Positions 34,253-43,796 of a stretch of 64,000 nucleotides of DNA are shown piece by piece. The DNA lies in the NCBI RefSeq assembly GCF_027921765.1, contig NZ_BSEJ01000008.1:62001-126000 (forward strand), written 5' to 3'. The position numbers and the translations under genes were made by a program. Each line of letters begins with the position of its first letter. The stretch's first letter is position 1. The stretch is from Microbacterium barkeri. GTDB taxonomy: Bacteria > Actinomycetota > Actinomycetes > Actinomycetales > Microbacteriaceae. Below the pieces are notes generated by a model, which was given only the letters and a program-made list of their open reading frames with translations, did not search any database and was not told the origin of the DNA.

Positions 34253-35383
34253 ATGCTCAGAATCGGGATCATCGGCACGGGCAGCATCGCGAGTGCCCAC
34301 ATCAGCGGGTATCTCGCGTTCCCGGAGGAGTGCGAGATCGTCGCGCTCGCCGACGTGATGCCCGGGAAGGCCGCGCAGAAGGCGGCGGAGTTCGGGCTGA
34401 CCGACGCCGTGGGGTACGACGATCCTCTTCGCATGATCGCCGAGGCGGGGCTCGACCTCGTGAGCATCGCGACGCCGCCGTCGACGCACGCCGCGCTGTC
34501 GATCGCGGCCCTCGACGGGGGCGTGAACGTGCTCGTGGAGAAGCCGATGGCGCCGTCGCTCGAGGAGTGCGACGCGATGCTCGCGGCGCAGGAGCGCTCG
34601 GGCAGGGTGCTGTCGGTCGTGGCTCAGAACCGGTTCCGCGACGACCTCGCGACCCTGAAGGAGGTCGTGGAGTCGGGCCTGCTCGGCACGATCTCGCATG
34701 TGCGTGTGGATTCGGCGTGGTGGCGCGGTCTTCCGTACTACGACCTCTGGTGGCGGGGCACGTGGGAGAAGGAGGGCGGCGGCTGCACCCTCAACCACGC
34801 GATCCACCACATCGATCTGCTGCTGTGGCTCCTCGGTCGTCCGACCGAGATCACCGCGATGCTCGCAAACGCGCAGCACGACAACAGCGAGGTCGAGGAT
34901 CTCTCGGTCGCCGTGTTCCGCTACGAACGGGGCCTGGCGCAGCTGACGAGCTCGGTCGTGCACCACGGCGAGGAGCAGGAGATCGTCATCCAGGGCGAGA
35001 AGGCGCGGGTCTCGCAGCCGTGGAAGGTCATCGCGGAGCGCGCGGATGGCGGCGGCTTCCCCGCGAAGGGCGGCGACGCCGATCTGGTCGCCGAGATCGA
35101 GGCGGTCGCGGCGGCGAAGGAGCCCCTGGGGCACTACGGGCACGAGGGGCAGATCGGGGATCTGCTCGGCGCGATCCGCGACGGGCGCGCGCCGATCGCG
35201 GATGGGCGGGATGGTCGCAACGCGATCGAGGTCGTCACGGCGATCTACAAGGCGGGCATCGAGCGCGCGTTCGTCGAGCTGCCCCTCAAGGCCGACGACC
35301 CCTATTACCGTGCCGGTCAGCTCGTCGAGCACGCTCCGCACTTCTACGAGAAGCAGGCGTCCCTCGTCGAGGCGGCATCATGA
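34253..35383 (+). CDS. Gfo/Idh/MocA-family oxidoreductase 1
   Basis: A 376-residue NAD(P)-dependent sugar or inositol dehydrogenase fold. The Rossmann motif is IGIIGTGSIASAHISG and the catalytic-type Lys is in VLVEKPMAPS. A downstream segment GGCTLNHAIHHIDLLLWLLG carries the conserved His pair. The substrate is unknown. It is the first gene after the LacI-controlled promoter, with GAGGAAG near the ATG. The stop overlaps the cupin start (ATGA). Together with the second Gfo/Idh protein it probably modifies an imported sugar or uronic acid inside the cell. Confidence 0.88.
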   Translation: MLRIGIIGTGSIASAHISGYLAFPEECEIVALADVMPGKAAQKAAEFGLTDAVGYDDPLRMIAEAGLDLVSIATPPSTHAALSIAALDGGVNVLVEKPMAPSLEECDAMLAAQERSGRVLSVVAQNRFRDDLATLKEVVESGLLGTISHVRVDSAWWRGLPYYDLWWRGTWEKEGGGCTLNHAIHHIDLLLWLLGRPTEITAMLANAQHDNSEVEDLSVAVFRYERGLAQLTSSVVHHGEEQEIVIQGEKARVSQPWKVIAERADGGGFPAKGGDADLVAEIEAVAAAKEPLGHYGHEGQIGDLLGAIRDGRAPIADGRDGRNAIEVVTAIYKAGIERAFVELPLKADDPYYRAGQLVEHAPHFYEKQASLVEAAS

Positions 35384-36108
35384 GCGCCTCATCGTTCCCG
35401 GGCGGCACCTCGCTGTCGCACCTCGACATCTACGACGGCGCGGCGCCCGACGGCATCTGCGGCGGCAGCCCGCACATGCATCTCGTGTCGACCGAGGCGT
35501 ACCTCGTGGTCGAGGGGCGCGGCGCGCTGCAGACGATCGACGGCGACGGTTTCCGCGAGACGGACCTCGAGCCCGGGTCCGTCGTGTGGTTCACCCCCGG
35601 CACCATCCACCGCGCGGTGAACCGCGGAGGGCTGAAGGTGCTCGTGCTGATGAGCAACGCGGGTCTTCCCGAGGCGGGCGACGCCGTGATGACGTTTCCC
35701 GCCGAGATCGTCGGGAACGCCGACGCGTACGCCGAGGCGGCTTCGCTGGGCGAGGCGGAGGGTCGCGCCGAGCGCGCCGCCCGTCGCCGCGATCTCGCGG
35801 TGACCGGGTTCGAGGCGCTGCGCGATGCGGTCGTCGCGGGCGACCGCGGGCCCCTTGAAGACTTCCATGCGGCGGCCGGTGCACTCGTCCTGCATCGCGC
35901 CGCCGCATGGGGGCAGCTCGTGCGCGAGCGGCCGCTGGCCCAGGCGGAGCGCTCCCTCGCGCTCACCGAGGCGGTCGCGCGGGGCGATGTCGCCCACCTG
36001 CGCGAGGCCCGCGTGCACGAGGCGCCCTCGCCCGCGGGCGAGCGCGCCTTCGGAATGTGCGGACGGATCCGCGCCTACGACGTGACAGACCAGGAGAACC
36101 CCCGATGA
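35380..36108 (+). CDS. Cupin protein with helical C-terminal extension
   Basis: 242 residues. Residues 20-95 form a cupin-2 barrel with metal ligands His32, His34, Glu39 and His77 (SPHMHLVSTEAYLVVEG and PGTIHRAVN). Residues 105-242 are an Ala/Arg/Glu-rich, probably helical extension not seen in the simplest cupins. It overlaps both neighbouring Gfo/Idh genes by four bases, so the three products are likely made in step and may form one enzymatic module (isomerase or epimerase plus dehydrogenases). The exact reaction is unknown. Confidence 0.78.
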   Translation: MSASSFPGGTSLSHLDIYDGAAPDGICGGSPHMHLVSTEAYLVVEGRGALQTIDGDGFRETDLEPGSVVWFTPGTIHRAVNRGGLKVLVLMSNAGLPEAGDAVMTFPAEIVGNADAYAEAASLGEAEGRAERAARRRDLAVTGFEALRDAVVAGDRGPLEDFHAAAGALVLHRAAAWGQLVRERPLAQAERSLALTEAVARGDVAHLREARVHEAPSPAGERAFGMCGRIRAYDVTDQENPR

Positions 36109-37193
36109 GCCATCCGTACACCTTCGACCCGCTCCCGCAGCCCGCCGTCGCGCCGGGGGAGTTCGCCTTCGCGGCCGTCGGCCTCGACCACGGTCACATC
36201 TTCGGGATGACCGACGGGCTCATCGGCGCCGGCGCGACGGTGACCTGGGTATTCGACGAGAACCCCGAGCGCGCCGCCGCGTTCGCCGAGAAGTACCCGA
36301 CGGCCCGCATCGCCTCCAGTGAGCAGCAGGTTCTCGACGACCCCGACGTGCGGCTCGTCGCGACCGCGGCGATCGCCTCCGAGCGCGCTCCCATCGGGTT
36401 GCGCGCGATCGAGGCGGGCAAGCACGCGTTCGTCGACAAGGCGCCGCTGACGACCTTCGCGCAGCTCGAGGCGGTGCGCGAGGCCACCGCGCGGACGGGC
36501 CTCAAGTACGCCGTCTACTACGGCGAGCGCGTGCACTCGGAGGCCGCGATCCTCGCCGATCAGCTCATCCAGCGCGGGGCGATCGGGCGGGTCCTGCAGG
36601 TGGTGTGCTTCGGCCCGCACCGCATCGGAGGGGGCCGGCCCGACTGGTTCTACGACCCGGCCCAGTACGGCGGCATCCTCTGCGACATCGGCAGTCACAA
36701 CTTCGACCAGATCCTCCACTACACCGGCGCGGCGGACGGCCGCGTGTCGACCTCGACGATCGCGAACTACGCGCACCCCGAGACGCCGGGCCTCCAGGAC
36801 TTCGGCGACGCGCACGTCATCCTCGACAACGGCGCCACGGGGTACGTCCGCGTGGACTGGTTCACACCGGATGGCCTGGGCGTGTTCGGCGACGGACGCA
36901 CCCTCCTGCTCGGCACCGACGGGTACATCGAGCTGCGCAAGTACATCGACATCACGACCGACAACGGCGGCGGCCAGGTGCTCCTCGTCAACCAGGAGGG
37001 GCAGTACCGCTTCAACGCGAACGGCATGACCGGGTTCCCGTACTTCGGCCAGCTCATCCGCGACTGCATCGACGGCACCGAGACCGCCATGAGCCAGGCG
37101 CACGCGCTGAAGGCGGCCGAGCTCAGCCTGCAGGCGCAGGCCGACGCGACCGTCCTCACCTCGCCGTCCGAGGCCATCCTGCTCACTCCCTAG
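36105..37193 (+). CDS. Gfo/Idh/MocA-family oxidoreductase 2
   Basis: 362 residues. The N-terminal segment FAAVGLDHGHIFGMTDGLIGAGA is a divergent Rossmann start lacking the canonical GxGxxG, so dinucleotide binding may differ. The Lys is in HAFVDKAPLTT and a His in DIGSHNFDQILHYTG. Proteins with this N-terminus form a subgroup of the family found beside sugar ABC transporters. ATGA overlap with the cupin gene. It probably acts with the first Gfo/Idh protein on the imported sugar. Confidence 0.85.
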   Translation: MSHPYTFDPLPQPAVAPGEFAFAAVGLDHGHIFGMTDGLIGAGATVTWVFDENPERAAAFAEKYPTARIASSEQQVLDDPDVRLVATAAIASERAPIGLRAIEAGKHAFVDKAPLTTFAQLEAVREATARTGLKYAVYYGERVHSEAAILADQLIQRGAIGRVLQVVCFGPHRIGGGRPDWFYDPAQYGGILCDIGSHNFDQILHYTGAADGRVSTSTIANYAHPETPGLQDFGDAHVILDNGATGYVRVDWFTPDGLGVFGDGRTLLLGTDGYIELRKYIDITTDNGGGQVLLVNQEGQYRFNANGMTGFPYFGQLIRDCIDGTETAMSQAHALKAAELSLQAQADATVLTSPSEAILLTP

Positions 37194-37237
37194 AGGCGAC
37201 CCGTTCGCCTGAGAACCACGAGGATGTGGAGTTCCAA

Positions 37238-38266
37238 ATGACGCAATCCGTTGACGCGCCCCTGCGGCTCGGGGATGCCCCGCCCGCAGGGGGCGCGACG
37301 CGCCTCATCACGACAGCGCGCGCGAAGCGGCGGCTGTTCCGGCGCGATCGCACGCCGCGCGCGAAGCAGACGTGGCGGCGCGCTCTCGCCCGCGACTGGC
37401 GCCTCTACACGTTCCTGATCGCACCGGTGATCTTCCTGCTCATCTTCCGGTACGTGCCGATGCTCGGCAACGTCATCGCGTTCCGACGATTCCGCCCCGG
37501 CGGCTCGATCTTCGGCGACGAGTGGGTCGGCTTCTACTACTTCGAGGCGTTCATCTCGAACCAGCAGTTCTGGACCGTGTTCTGGAACACGGTGATCCTC
37601 GGAGCCCTCACGCTGCTGATCACCTTCCCGCTGCCGATCGTCCTCGCGCTCATGCTCAACGAGCTGCGCTCGCGGCGGTTCAAGCGGATCGTCCAGACCA
37701 TCTCGTACCTCCCGCACTTCATGTCGATCGTCATCGTCGCGGGTCTCGTGCTCCAGCTCACCGCGCTCAACGGCACGATCAACCAGGTCGTCGAGGCGAT
37801 GGGCGGCGACCCCGTGCCGTTCATGCAGCGGCCCGAGTGGTTCCGCTCGATCTACGTCTCGTCGGAGGTGTGGCAGACCGTCGGATGGGGGACCATCCTC
37901 TACCTCGCGGCCCTCACGACGATCGACGATCAGCTGTACGAGGCCGCCCGCATCGACGGCGCGAACCGCTGGCAGCAGACCTGGCACATCACGCTGCCCG
38001 GCATCCAGCCGACCATGATGGTGCTCCTCATCCTCAACATCGGCTCGTTCATGGCGGTCGGATTCGAGAAGGTGCTGCTCCTGCAGAACCCCCTCATCTA
38101 CTCGACGGCCGACGTGATCTCGACCTACCTCTACCGCGTCGGCATCCAGTCGGCCCAGTTCTCGTACGGAACCGCGATCGGCCTCTTCGAGGCGGTCATC
38201 GGCCTCGTGCTCGTGCTCGGCGCGAACGCCCTCTCTCGACGAATGGTGGGTACCTCGCTGTGGTGA
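37238..38266 (+). CDS. LplB-type sugar ABC transporter permease
   Basis: A 342-residue MalF-like permease of the LplB/YtcP group, with about six helices. Typical features are APVIFLLIFRYVPMLGNVIAF near the N-terminus and the EAA loop YEAARIDGANRWQQTWHITLPG. Importers of this group carry complex oligosaccharides; in Paenibacillus an LplA-LplB-YtcP set lies in the aldouronate-utilisation operon. It starts 44 bases after the second Gfo/Idh gene and overlaps the next permease (GTGA). The ATPase is not encoded here. Confidence 0.9.
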   Translation: MTQSVDAPLRLGDAPPAGGATRLITTARAKRRLFRRDRTPRAKQTWRRALARDWRLYTFLIAPVIFLLIFRYVPMLGNVIAFRRFRPGGSIFGDEWVGFYYFEAFISNQQFWTVFWNTVILGALTLLITFPLPIVLALMLNELRSRRFKRIVQTISYLPHFMSIVIVAGLVLQLTALNGTINQVVEAMGGDPVPFMQRPEWFRSIYVSSEVWQTVGWGTILYLAALTTIDDQLYEAARIDGANRWQQTWHITLPGIQPTMMVLLILNIGSFMAVGFEKVLLLQNPLIYSTADVISTYLYRVGIQSAQFSYGTAIGLFEAVIGLVLVLGANALSRRMVGTSLW

Positions 38267-39189
38267 CCGAAGCCCTTCCCCAGAAGCCCGACATCGCGCA
38301 CGTCCGCCGGGAGACCGGCATCATCCGCGAGTCGCTCGGGTACCGCGTGTTCCGCGTGGTCAACGCGATCGCCCTCGTGCTCGTGTGCGCCGTCACGCTC
38401 TACCCGTTCATCAACCTCGTCGCGAAGGCGTTCTCGTCCGAGGGGTACATCGCGGCCGGCGAGGTGAACCTCATCCCGCGCGGCTTCAACATCGACACGT
38501 TCCGCGTGGTCATGAGCGATGAGATGTTCTGGACGAACTACGGGAACACGTTCCTGTACACGATCGTCGGCACGATCATCGCGATGGCGATCACCACGAC
38601 GTACGCGTACGCCCTCAGCAAGCCGTACCTCAAGGGGCGCACGTTCTTCGTGGGCATCGCGGTCTTCACGATGTTCTTCGGCGGCGGGCTCATCCCGAAC
38701 TACATCCTGATCGCCAACTACCTCGGCTGGCGCAACAGCATCTGGGCGGTCGTCGTCCCAGGAGCGCTGAGCGTCTTCAACCTGCTCGTCATGAAGTCGT
38801 TCTTCGAGAACTTCCCCGAGGAGCTCGAGGAGGCCGCCGCGATCGACGGGCTCACGACATACGGCATCTTCTTCCGGATCGTGCTGCCGCTGTCGAAGGC
38901 CGTGCTCGCGACGATGACGCTGTTCTACGCCGTGAGCATCTGGAACTCGTGGTTCAGCGCCTTCCTCTTCATGGATGACAAGTCGCTCTTCCCCGTGACC
39001 ATCTACCTGCGCAACCTCATCGCCGCGGCGACGGGCGCGCAGGAGGCCGTGGGCGACGAGGCCGCGCAGATCGCCTCGAACATCCAGGCCGTGACGATGC
39101 TGCTCACCGTCCTGCCCATCATCTGCTTCTACCCCTTCATCCAGCGCTACTTCGTCTCGGGCGTGATGCTCGGGTCGGTCAAGGGCTGA
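38263..39189 (+). CDS. YtcP-type sugar ABC transporter permease
   Basis: 308 residues, the MalG-like partner. The start GTG 38263 overlaps the previous stop. The YtcP/LplC-type motif TMFFGGGLIPNYILIANYLGWRNS and the EAA loop EEAAAIDGLTTYGIFFRIVLPLS are clear. The C-terminus YFVSGVMLGSVKG is characteristic. It carries substrate delivered by the lipoprotein encoded next, with an unlinked ATPase. Confidence 0.9.
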   Translation: MTEALPQKPDIAHVRRETGIIRESLGYRVFRVVNAIALVLVCAVTLYPFINLVAKAFSSEGYIAAGEVNLIPRGFNIDTFRVVMSDEMFWTNYGNTFLYTIVGTIIAMAITTTYAYALSKPYLKGRTFFVGIAVFTMFFGGGLIPNYILIANYLGWRNSIWAVVVPGALSVFNLLVMKSFFENFPEELEEAAAIDGLTTYGIFFRIVLPLSKAVLATMTLFYAVSIWNSWFSAFLFMDDKSLFPVTIYLRNLIAAATGAQEAVGDEAAQIASNIQAVTMLLTVLPIICFYPFIQRYFVSGVMLGSVKG

Positions 39190-39233
39190 TTCCCCCACGT
39201 CGAACGACGACGTTCACCTAGAGGAGAAACACA

Positions 39234-40901
39234 ATGAGAATCACTCGCCACACCCTCGTCGGTGCTGCGGGCCTCGCCGCCGCCGCGGTCGCGCTGTCCG
39301 CCTGCTCCGCCACGCCGAGCGAGGAGGCCGTCGGAGACGACGGCGTCACGATCGACGAGGCGCACTCCGTGGGCGCCATGGAGGACTTCGAGGCCGGCGT
39401 CACCTTCAAGGCGACCGAGCCCGTGAACTTCTCCCTCATGTACCGGGATCACCCGAACTACCCGGTGAAGGACGACTGGTCGGTCTTCCAGCACCTCGAG
39501 GAGGACCACAACGTCACGTTCTCCCGCACCGACATCCCGATGGCCGACTACGACCAGAAGAAGTCCCTGCTCATCGGCAGCGGCGAGGCGACCGACATCA
39601 TCTCGTCGACGTACGCCGGCTCGGAGACGCAGTTCGTCTCGGGCGGAGCGATCCTCCCTGTCTCGGACTACTTCGACTACATGCCGAACTTCCAGCAGAA
39701 GATCGAGGACTGGGGTCTGGAGGAGGACCTGCAGAACCGTCGTCAGGAGGACGGGAAGATCTATCACCTCCCTGGCCTCCGCGAGGTGCCGGACGTCCAG
39801 TACTCGGTCGTCATCCGCGAGGACCTCTGGGAGAAGGCGGGGATCACGGAGGACCCGGCGACCTGGGACGAGTACCTCGAGCAGCTCGAGCAGGTCAAGG
39901 AGGCCAACCCCGAACTCGACTACGCGATGTCGGACCGGTGGACAGACGCCACGCCCATCGGCTCGCTCCTGAACGTCATGGCTCCCAACTACGACACCGC
40001 AGCCGGATGGGGATACGCGAACACCTCGTACGACGAGGAGGCCGGGGAGTACGTGTTCACCGGCACGTCCGATGAGTACAGGGAGCTCGTGGCGGACGCC
40101 GCCGCGCTCGTCGAGGCGGGCGTCCTCGACCCCGAGATCACCCAGAGCGACGACCAGGCCGTGCAGAAGTTCATCTCGGGCACCTCCGCCGCGATCTCGG
40201 GCAACACCCAGGTGATCGCGGAGTACCGCCAGAAGTTCGCCGACTCGGGGCAGGGCGACGTCCCGATCCGCCTCATCTCCATCCCGGGCGGCCCCGCCGG
40301 CGACAACCTCCCGAGCGGTCGATTCACGTCGGGCATCCTCATCTCGAGCGAGGCCGCCGAGAAGCCGTACTTCAAGGCGCTCCTGCAGTTCGTCGACTGG
40401 CTGTACTACTCCGACGAGGGCCTCGAGTTCGCGCAGTGGGGCGTCGAGGGCGAGACGTTCACGCGCGAGGCGGATGGCACGCGCAAGCTCATGGACGACA
40501 TCGCCTGGAGCTCCATCAACGCGGGCGCCCCCAAGCTGCTGAACGCCGACTACGGCTACAGCAACGGCGTCTTCCTGCTCGCCAACGGCTCATCCGAGGA
40601 GCTCGTGCTCTCGATGATGACCGACGAGATCGCCGAGTGGACCGCGCAGCAGCTCGAGAAGAAGGAGCAGCTGCCGACGGCTCCCGCGCCGCTGCTCAAC
40701 GAGATCGAGCTCGAGCAGACCTCCCTCCTGCAGACGCAGCTCACGGACGCCGTCCACGCCGCGACCGCCTCGTTCATCACGGGGCAGCGCTCCGTCGAGG
40801 ACGACTGGGACGCGTATGTGACCGAGCTCGAGGGACTGGGGTCGACGCAGCTCGTCGACACGATCAACGCGGCGCTCGAGCGCACGCAGAGCGAGGGCTG
40901 A
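39234..40901 (+). CDS. LplA/YtcQ-like sugar-binding lipoprotein
   Basis: 555 residues, larger than typical sugar-binding proteins (about 420) and matching the LplA/YtcQ size class for oligosaccharides. The signal peptide MRITRHTLVGAAGLAAAAVALSAC ends in the lipobox LSAC. AGAGGAG lies 7 bases before the ATG. It pairs with the two preceding permeases. The neighbouring GH30_8 xylanase suggests that the cargo is aldouronate or xylo-oligosaccharide, but sequence alone does not prove it. Confidence 0.87.
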   Translation: MRITRHTLVGAAGLAAAAVALSACSATPSEEAVGDDGVTIDEAHSVGAMEDFEAGVTFKATEPVNFSLMYRDHPNYPVKDDWSVFQHLEEDHNVTFSRTDIPMADYDQKKSLLIGSGEATDIISSTYAGSETQFVSGGAILPVSDYFDYMPNFQQKIEDWGLEEDLQNRRQEDGKIYHLPGLREVPDVQYSVVIREDLWEKAGITEDPATWDEYLEQLEQVKEANPELDYAMSDRWTDATPIGSLLNVMAPNYDTAAGWGYANTSYDEEAGEYVFTGTSDEYRELVADAAALVEAGVLDPEITQSDDQAVQKFISGTSAAISGNTQVIAEYRQKFADSGQGDVPIRLISIPGGPAGDNLPSGRFTSGILISSEAAEKPYFKALLQFVDWLYYSDEGLEFAQWGVEGETFTREADGTRKLMDDIAWSSINAGAPKLLNADYGYSNGVFLLANGSSEELVLSMMTDEIAEWTAQQLEKKEQLPTAPAPLLNEIELEQTSLLQTQLTDAVHAATASFITGQRSVEDDWDAYVTELEGLGSTQLVDTINAALERTQSEG

Positions 40902-40905
40902 TCGG

Positions 40906-40938
40906 AGGCGGCCGGCCGTCCGCACCGGCCGGCCGCCT
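40906..40938 (+). terminator. Hairpin after the binding-protein gene
   Basis: Perfect 13-base arms (40906-40918, 40926-40938) with a 7-base loop, only a few bases after the lipoprotein stop. As in the ceb operon, it probably stabilises or partly terminates the transcript before the enzyme genes. Confidence 0.6.
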
Positions 40939-40963
40939 TCCCTCACGCAAGGGAGCTGAGGAC

Positions 40964-41668
40964 ATGGACACACAGAACCGCACGTCGTCGCGCGGCGACA
41001 GCGCCGACGAGATCGGCCGCGGGCCCCTCTCGCGGGGCGCGGCGGCCATCTACCGGATGATCGTGCTCGAGGCGCAGCTGCTGCTCGCCGCGCTGCCCTC
41101 GATCGTCGCGGTGATGCTGCTCGACCGCGACCCGTCGAATCTTCCCCTGTTCGTGATCGCGCTGCTCCCCGTCGCTCCCGCTCTCGTCGCCGGGGTCGCC
41201 GCGGTGAGGGTCCCTGGCACCGACCTCTCCCCGGGGCGGCACTTCTTCCGTGCGTATCGGCGCGATGCCGTCCAGACCCTTCGCTGGGCGACCCCTGCGA
41301 CCGCGGCACTCGCGCTGCTCGTCTTCAACCTCATCCATCTCGACAGCGTCGACGGCGGCGGGGCGCTCCGGCCCGCGCTCGTCGTGCTCGGCACGCTCAT
41401 CCTCGTGTGGGGCGGCCACATGGTCGTCCTCACCGCAGGCTTCCGCTTCCGCACGCGCGACGCCGCGCGCATCGCCGTCGTCCAGATCGCGTCGCAGTGG
41501 AGGTTCTCGCTGGGCGTCCTGTCCCTGCTGGTCGTGGCGGGGTTCCTCGTCCTCGCGGCGTCGGAGCTCCTCGTCCTGCTTCTCCTCTGGGCCTTCGCGG
41601 CCCTCCTCGCCCTCATGGCGCGCCCCGTGCTCGCCGACGTCACGAGAAGGTTCACACGCGATGCCTGA
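40964..41668 (+). CDS. DUF624 (YesL-like) membrane protein
   Basis: 234 residues with about five hydrophobic helices. The DUF624/YesL family recurs in operons for complex plant-polysaccharide uptake together with LplABC-type transporters, but its function is undetermined. The segment FFRAYRRDAVQTLRWATPA is the family-typical cytoplasmic loop. AAGGGAG precedes the ATG. Its end overlaps the GH42 gene by 8 bases. Confidence 0.78.
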   Translation: MDTQNRTSSRGDSADEIGRGPLSRGAAAIYRMIVLEAQLLLAALPSIVAVMLLDRDPSNLPLFVIALLPVAPALVAGVAAVRVPGTDLSPGRHFFRAYRRDAVQTLRWATPATAALALLVFNLIHLDSVDGGGALRPALVVLGTLILVWGGHMVVLTAGFRFRTRDAARIAVVQIASQWRFSLGVLSLLVVAGFLVLAASELLVLLLLWAFAALLALMARPVLADVTRRFTRDA

Positions 41669-43760
41669 GCGGCGCCCCCGCCCCGTCCCGAAACGCTCTG
41701 TCCTCGGCCATCCCGTCGCCCCTCCGTCGCCTGCGCGCCTGCCGCGCCTCGACCGCATCGCGTACGGAGGCGACTACTCGCCCGAGCAGTGGGACGGCGA
41801 TGTCTGGGACCGCGATCACCGGGCCTTCGACGCCGCGCACATCTCGACCCTCACGGTCGGGGTCTTCACGTGGTCTCTCACCGAGCCAGAGGAGGGGCGA
41901 TTCGACTTCTCGACGCTCGACGCGATCATCCGGCGCGCGGCCGACGAGGGCCGCACCGTGTGCCTCGGGACCGGCACGGGCGCCATCCCGCCGTGGATGG
42001 CGCGTGCCTACCCCGACACGACGCGCGTCGACTTCGACGGCCGTCGGCACCGCTATGGACAGCGGCACAACGCGTGCTGGAGCTCCCCGGACTTCCGGCG
42101 GCTCGCCGCGCGGATGGCCGAGCGCCTCGCGGAGCGGTACGGAGACCATCCCGCCGTCGTCGCCTGGCACGTCGGCAACGAGTACGGCGGCCGCTGCTAC
42201 TGCGACCTGTGCGCGGCCGAGTTCCGCCAGTGGCTGCGCCGCCGCTACGGCACGCTCGACGAGCTCAACGCGGCGTGGAACACGACGTTCTGGTCGCATC
42301 GGTTCACTGACTGGGACGAGATCGAGGCGCCGAGCGCGCTGACCGAGCACTGGGGCGGAGAGGGGAAGACCGCGTTCCAGGGCATCACGCTCGACTATCG
42401 GCGGTTCTCGACCGACAACGCGATCCGACAGTTCGCCGACGAGAAGGCGGCGATCCGGGCGCACTCCGACCGCCCCGTGACGACGAACTTCATGGGGTTC
42501 TATGAGCCGCTCGACTACCACCGCTGGGCGCCGCATCTCGACTTCGCCTCCTGGGACAACTACCCGCGTCGGATGGACGAGCCGTGGGGCACCGCGCTCG
42601 CGCACGATCTCATGCGCGGGCTCAAAGACGGGGCTCCGTTCTGGCTCATGGAGCAGACGCCGTCGGTCACGGCCTCGCGCGACGTGAACCCGCAGCGGAG
42701 ACCCGGCATCATGCGGCTCTGGTCCTGGCAGGCTGTCGCGCATGGCGCCGACTCCGTGCTCTTCTTCCAGATGAGGGCCTCACACGGAGCCTGCGAGATG
42801 ACGCACGGGGCGGTCCTCGACCACTCCGGGCGACTCGATACGCGCACGTTCCGCGAGGTCGCCGCACTGGGCGGCGAGCTCGCCTCGGTCGGCGACGCCC
42901 TGCTCGGCGCGCGGACCAGCGCGCGCTGCGCGATCGTCGTCGACTGGGAGTCCTGGTGGGCGGTCGAGATGGCGGACGGTCCCAATCGCCTGCTGAGGTA
43001 CCTTCCGACGGTCACGGAGTGGGCGCGCCCCTTCTGGGAGGCCGGCGCGCAGCTCGACGTGGTGCCGCCGACCGCCGACCTCGGCGCCTACGACGTCGTC
43101 GCGGCGCCCCTGCTCCATCTCGTCGCGGGCGACACGGCTGAGCGGCTGCACGCCGTCGCCGAGCGAGGCGGAACGGTGATCATCGGCTGTCTGTCGGGGC
43201 GAGCCGACGAGGACGATCTGCGCTTCCTGGGCGACGTCCCCGGACCGCTTGCGCGGATGGCCGGAGTGCGGGTCGCCGAGACCGATGCCGCCGAGCCGGC
43301 CGTGGCGAATCCCGTGCGGTTCTCGGACGGGGCGACCGCGAGGGGCCGGATGGTGTTCGAGGTCCTCGTGCCGGAGGGCGCGGAGGTGATGGCGCGATAC
43401 GGCGCCGACTACTACGCCGGAGAGCCCGCGGTGACGCGGAACGTCATCCGGGGCCCCGAAGGCGAGGGCCACGTCTGGTACGTGGGGAGCGTCCTCGACG
43501 AGGAGGGGATGACCCAGGTCGCACGGTCGGCGATCGAGCGCCACGGGCTCGCCGGCCCCTACGCCGGTGTCCCTGGTCTCGAGTTCGCGACGCGCGAGGC
43601 TCCGTCGGGCGCGGTCATCGACTTCCTGCTGCATCACGGTGCGGAGGCCGTGACGGTGCGCCTCCACGCCGACGGCACCGACCTGCTGACCGGTCGCGTG
43701 CTCCGCGAGGGGGAGGCCGTCGTGCTGAACCCGACGGACGTGATCGTCCTCCGCCGCTGA
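41661..43760 (+). CDS. GH42 beta-galactosidase-family glycosidase
   Basis: 699 residues without a signal peptide. A GH42 retaining enzyme: (alpha/beta)8 barrel, trimerisation domain and short C-terminal beta domain. Glu174 in WHVGNEYGG is the acid/base and Glu331 in FWLMEQTPS the nucleophile. The structural zinc cluster is intact as Cys139, Cys179, Cys181 and Cys184. Besides beta-galactosidase, GH42 includes alpha-L-arabinopyranosidases, so decorated-xylan oligosaccharides are possible substrates. It presumably acts on imported sugars in the cytosol. Confidence 0.92.
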   Translation: MPERRPRPVPKRSVLGHPVAPPSPARLPRLDRIAYGGDYSPEQWDGDVWDRDHRAFDAAHISTLTVGVFTWSLTEPEEGRFDFSTLDAIIRRAADEGRTVCLGTGTGAIPPWMARAYPDTTRVDFDGRRHRYGQRHNACWSSPDFRRLAARMAERLAERYGDHPAVVAWHVGNEYGGRCYCDLCAAEFRQWLRRRYGTLDELNAAWNTTFWSHRFTDWDEIEAPSALTEHWGGEGKTAFQGITLDYRRFSTDNAIRQFADEKAAIRAHSDRPVTTNFMGFYEPLDYHRWAPHLDFASWDNYPRRMDEPWGTALAHDLMRGLKDGAPFWLMEQTPSVTASRDVNPQRRPGIMRLWSWQAVAHGADSVLFFQMRASHGACEMTHGAVLDHSGRLDTRTFREVAALGGELASVGDALLGARTSARCAIVVDWESWWAVEMADGPNRLLRYLPTVTEWARPFWEAGAQLDVVPPTADLGAYDVVAAPLLHLVAGDTAERLHAVAERGGTVIIGCLSGRADEDDLRFLGDVPGPLARMAGVRVAETDAAEPAVANPVRFSDGATARGRMVFEVLVPEGAEVMARYGADYYAGEPAVTRNVIRGPEGEGHVWYVGSVLDEEGMTQVARSAIERHGLAGPYAGVPGLEFATREAPSGAVIDFLLHHGAEAVTVRLHADGTDLLTGRVLREGEAVVLNPTDVIVLRR

Positions 43761-43796
43761 CGCGGTGCTGTCCGCACCACTCGAGAGAAAGAGAGA

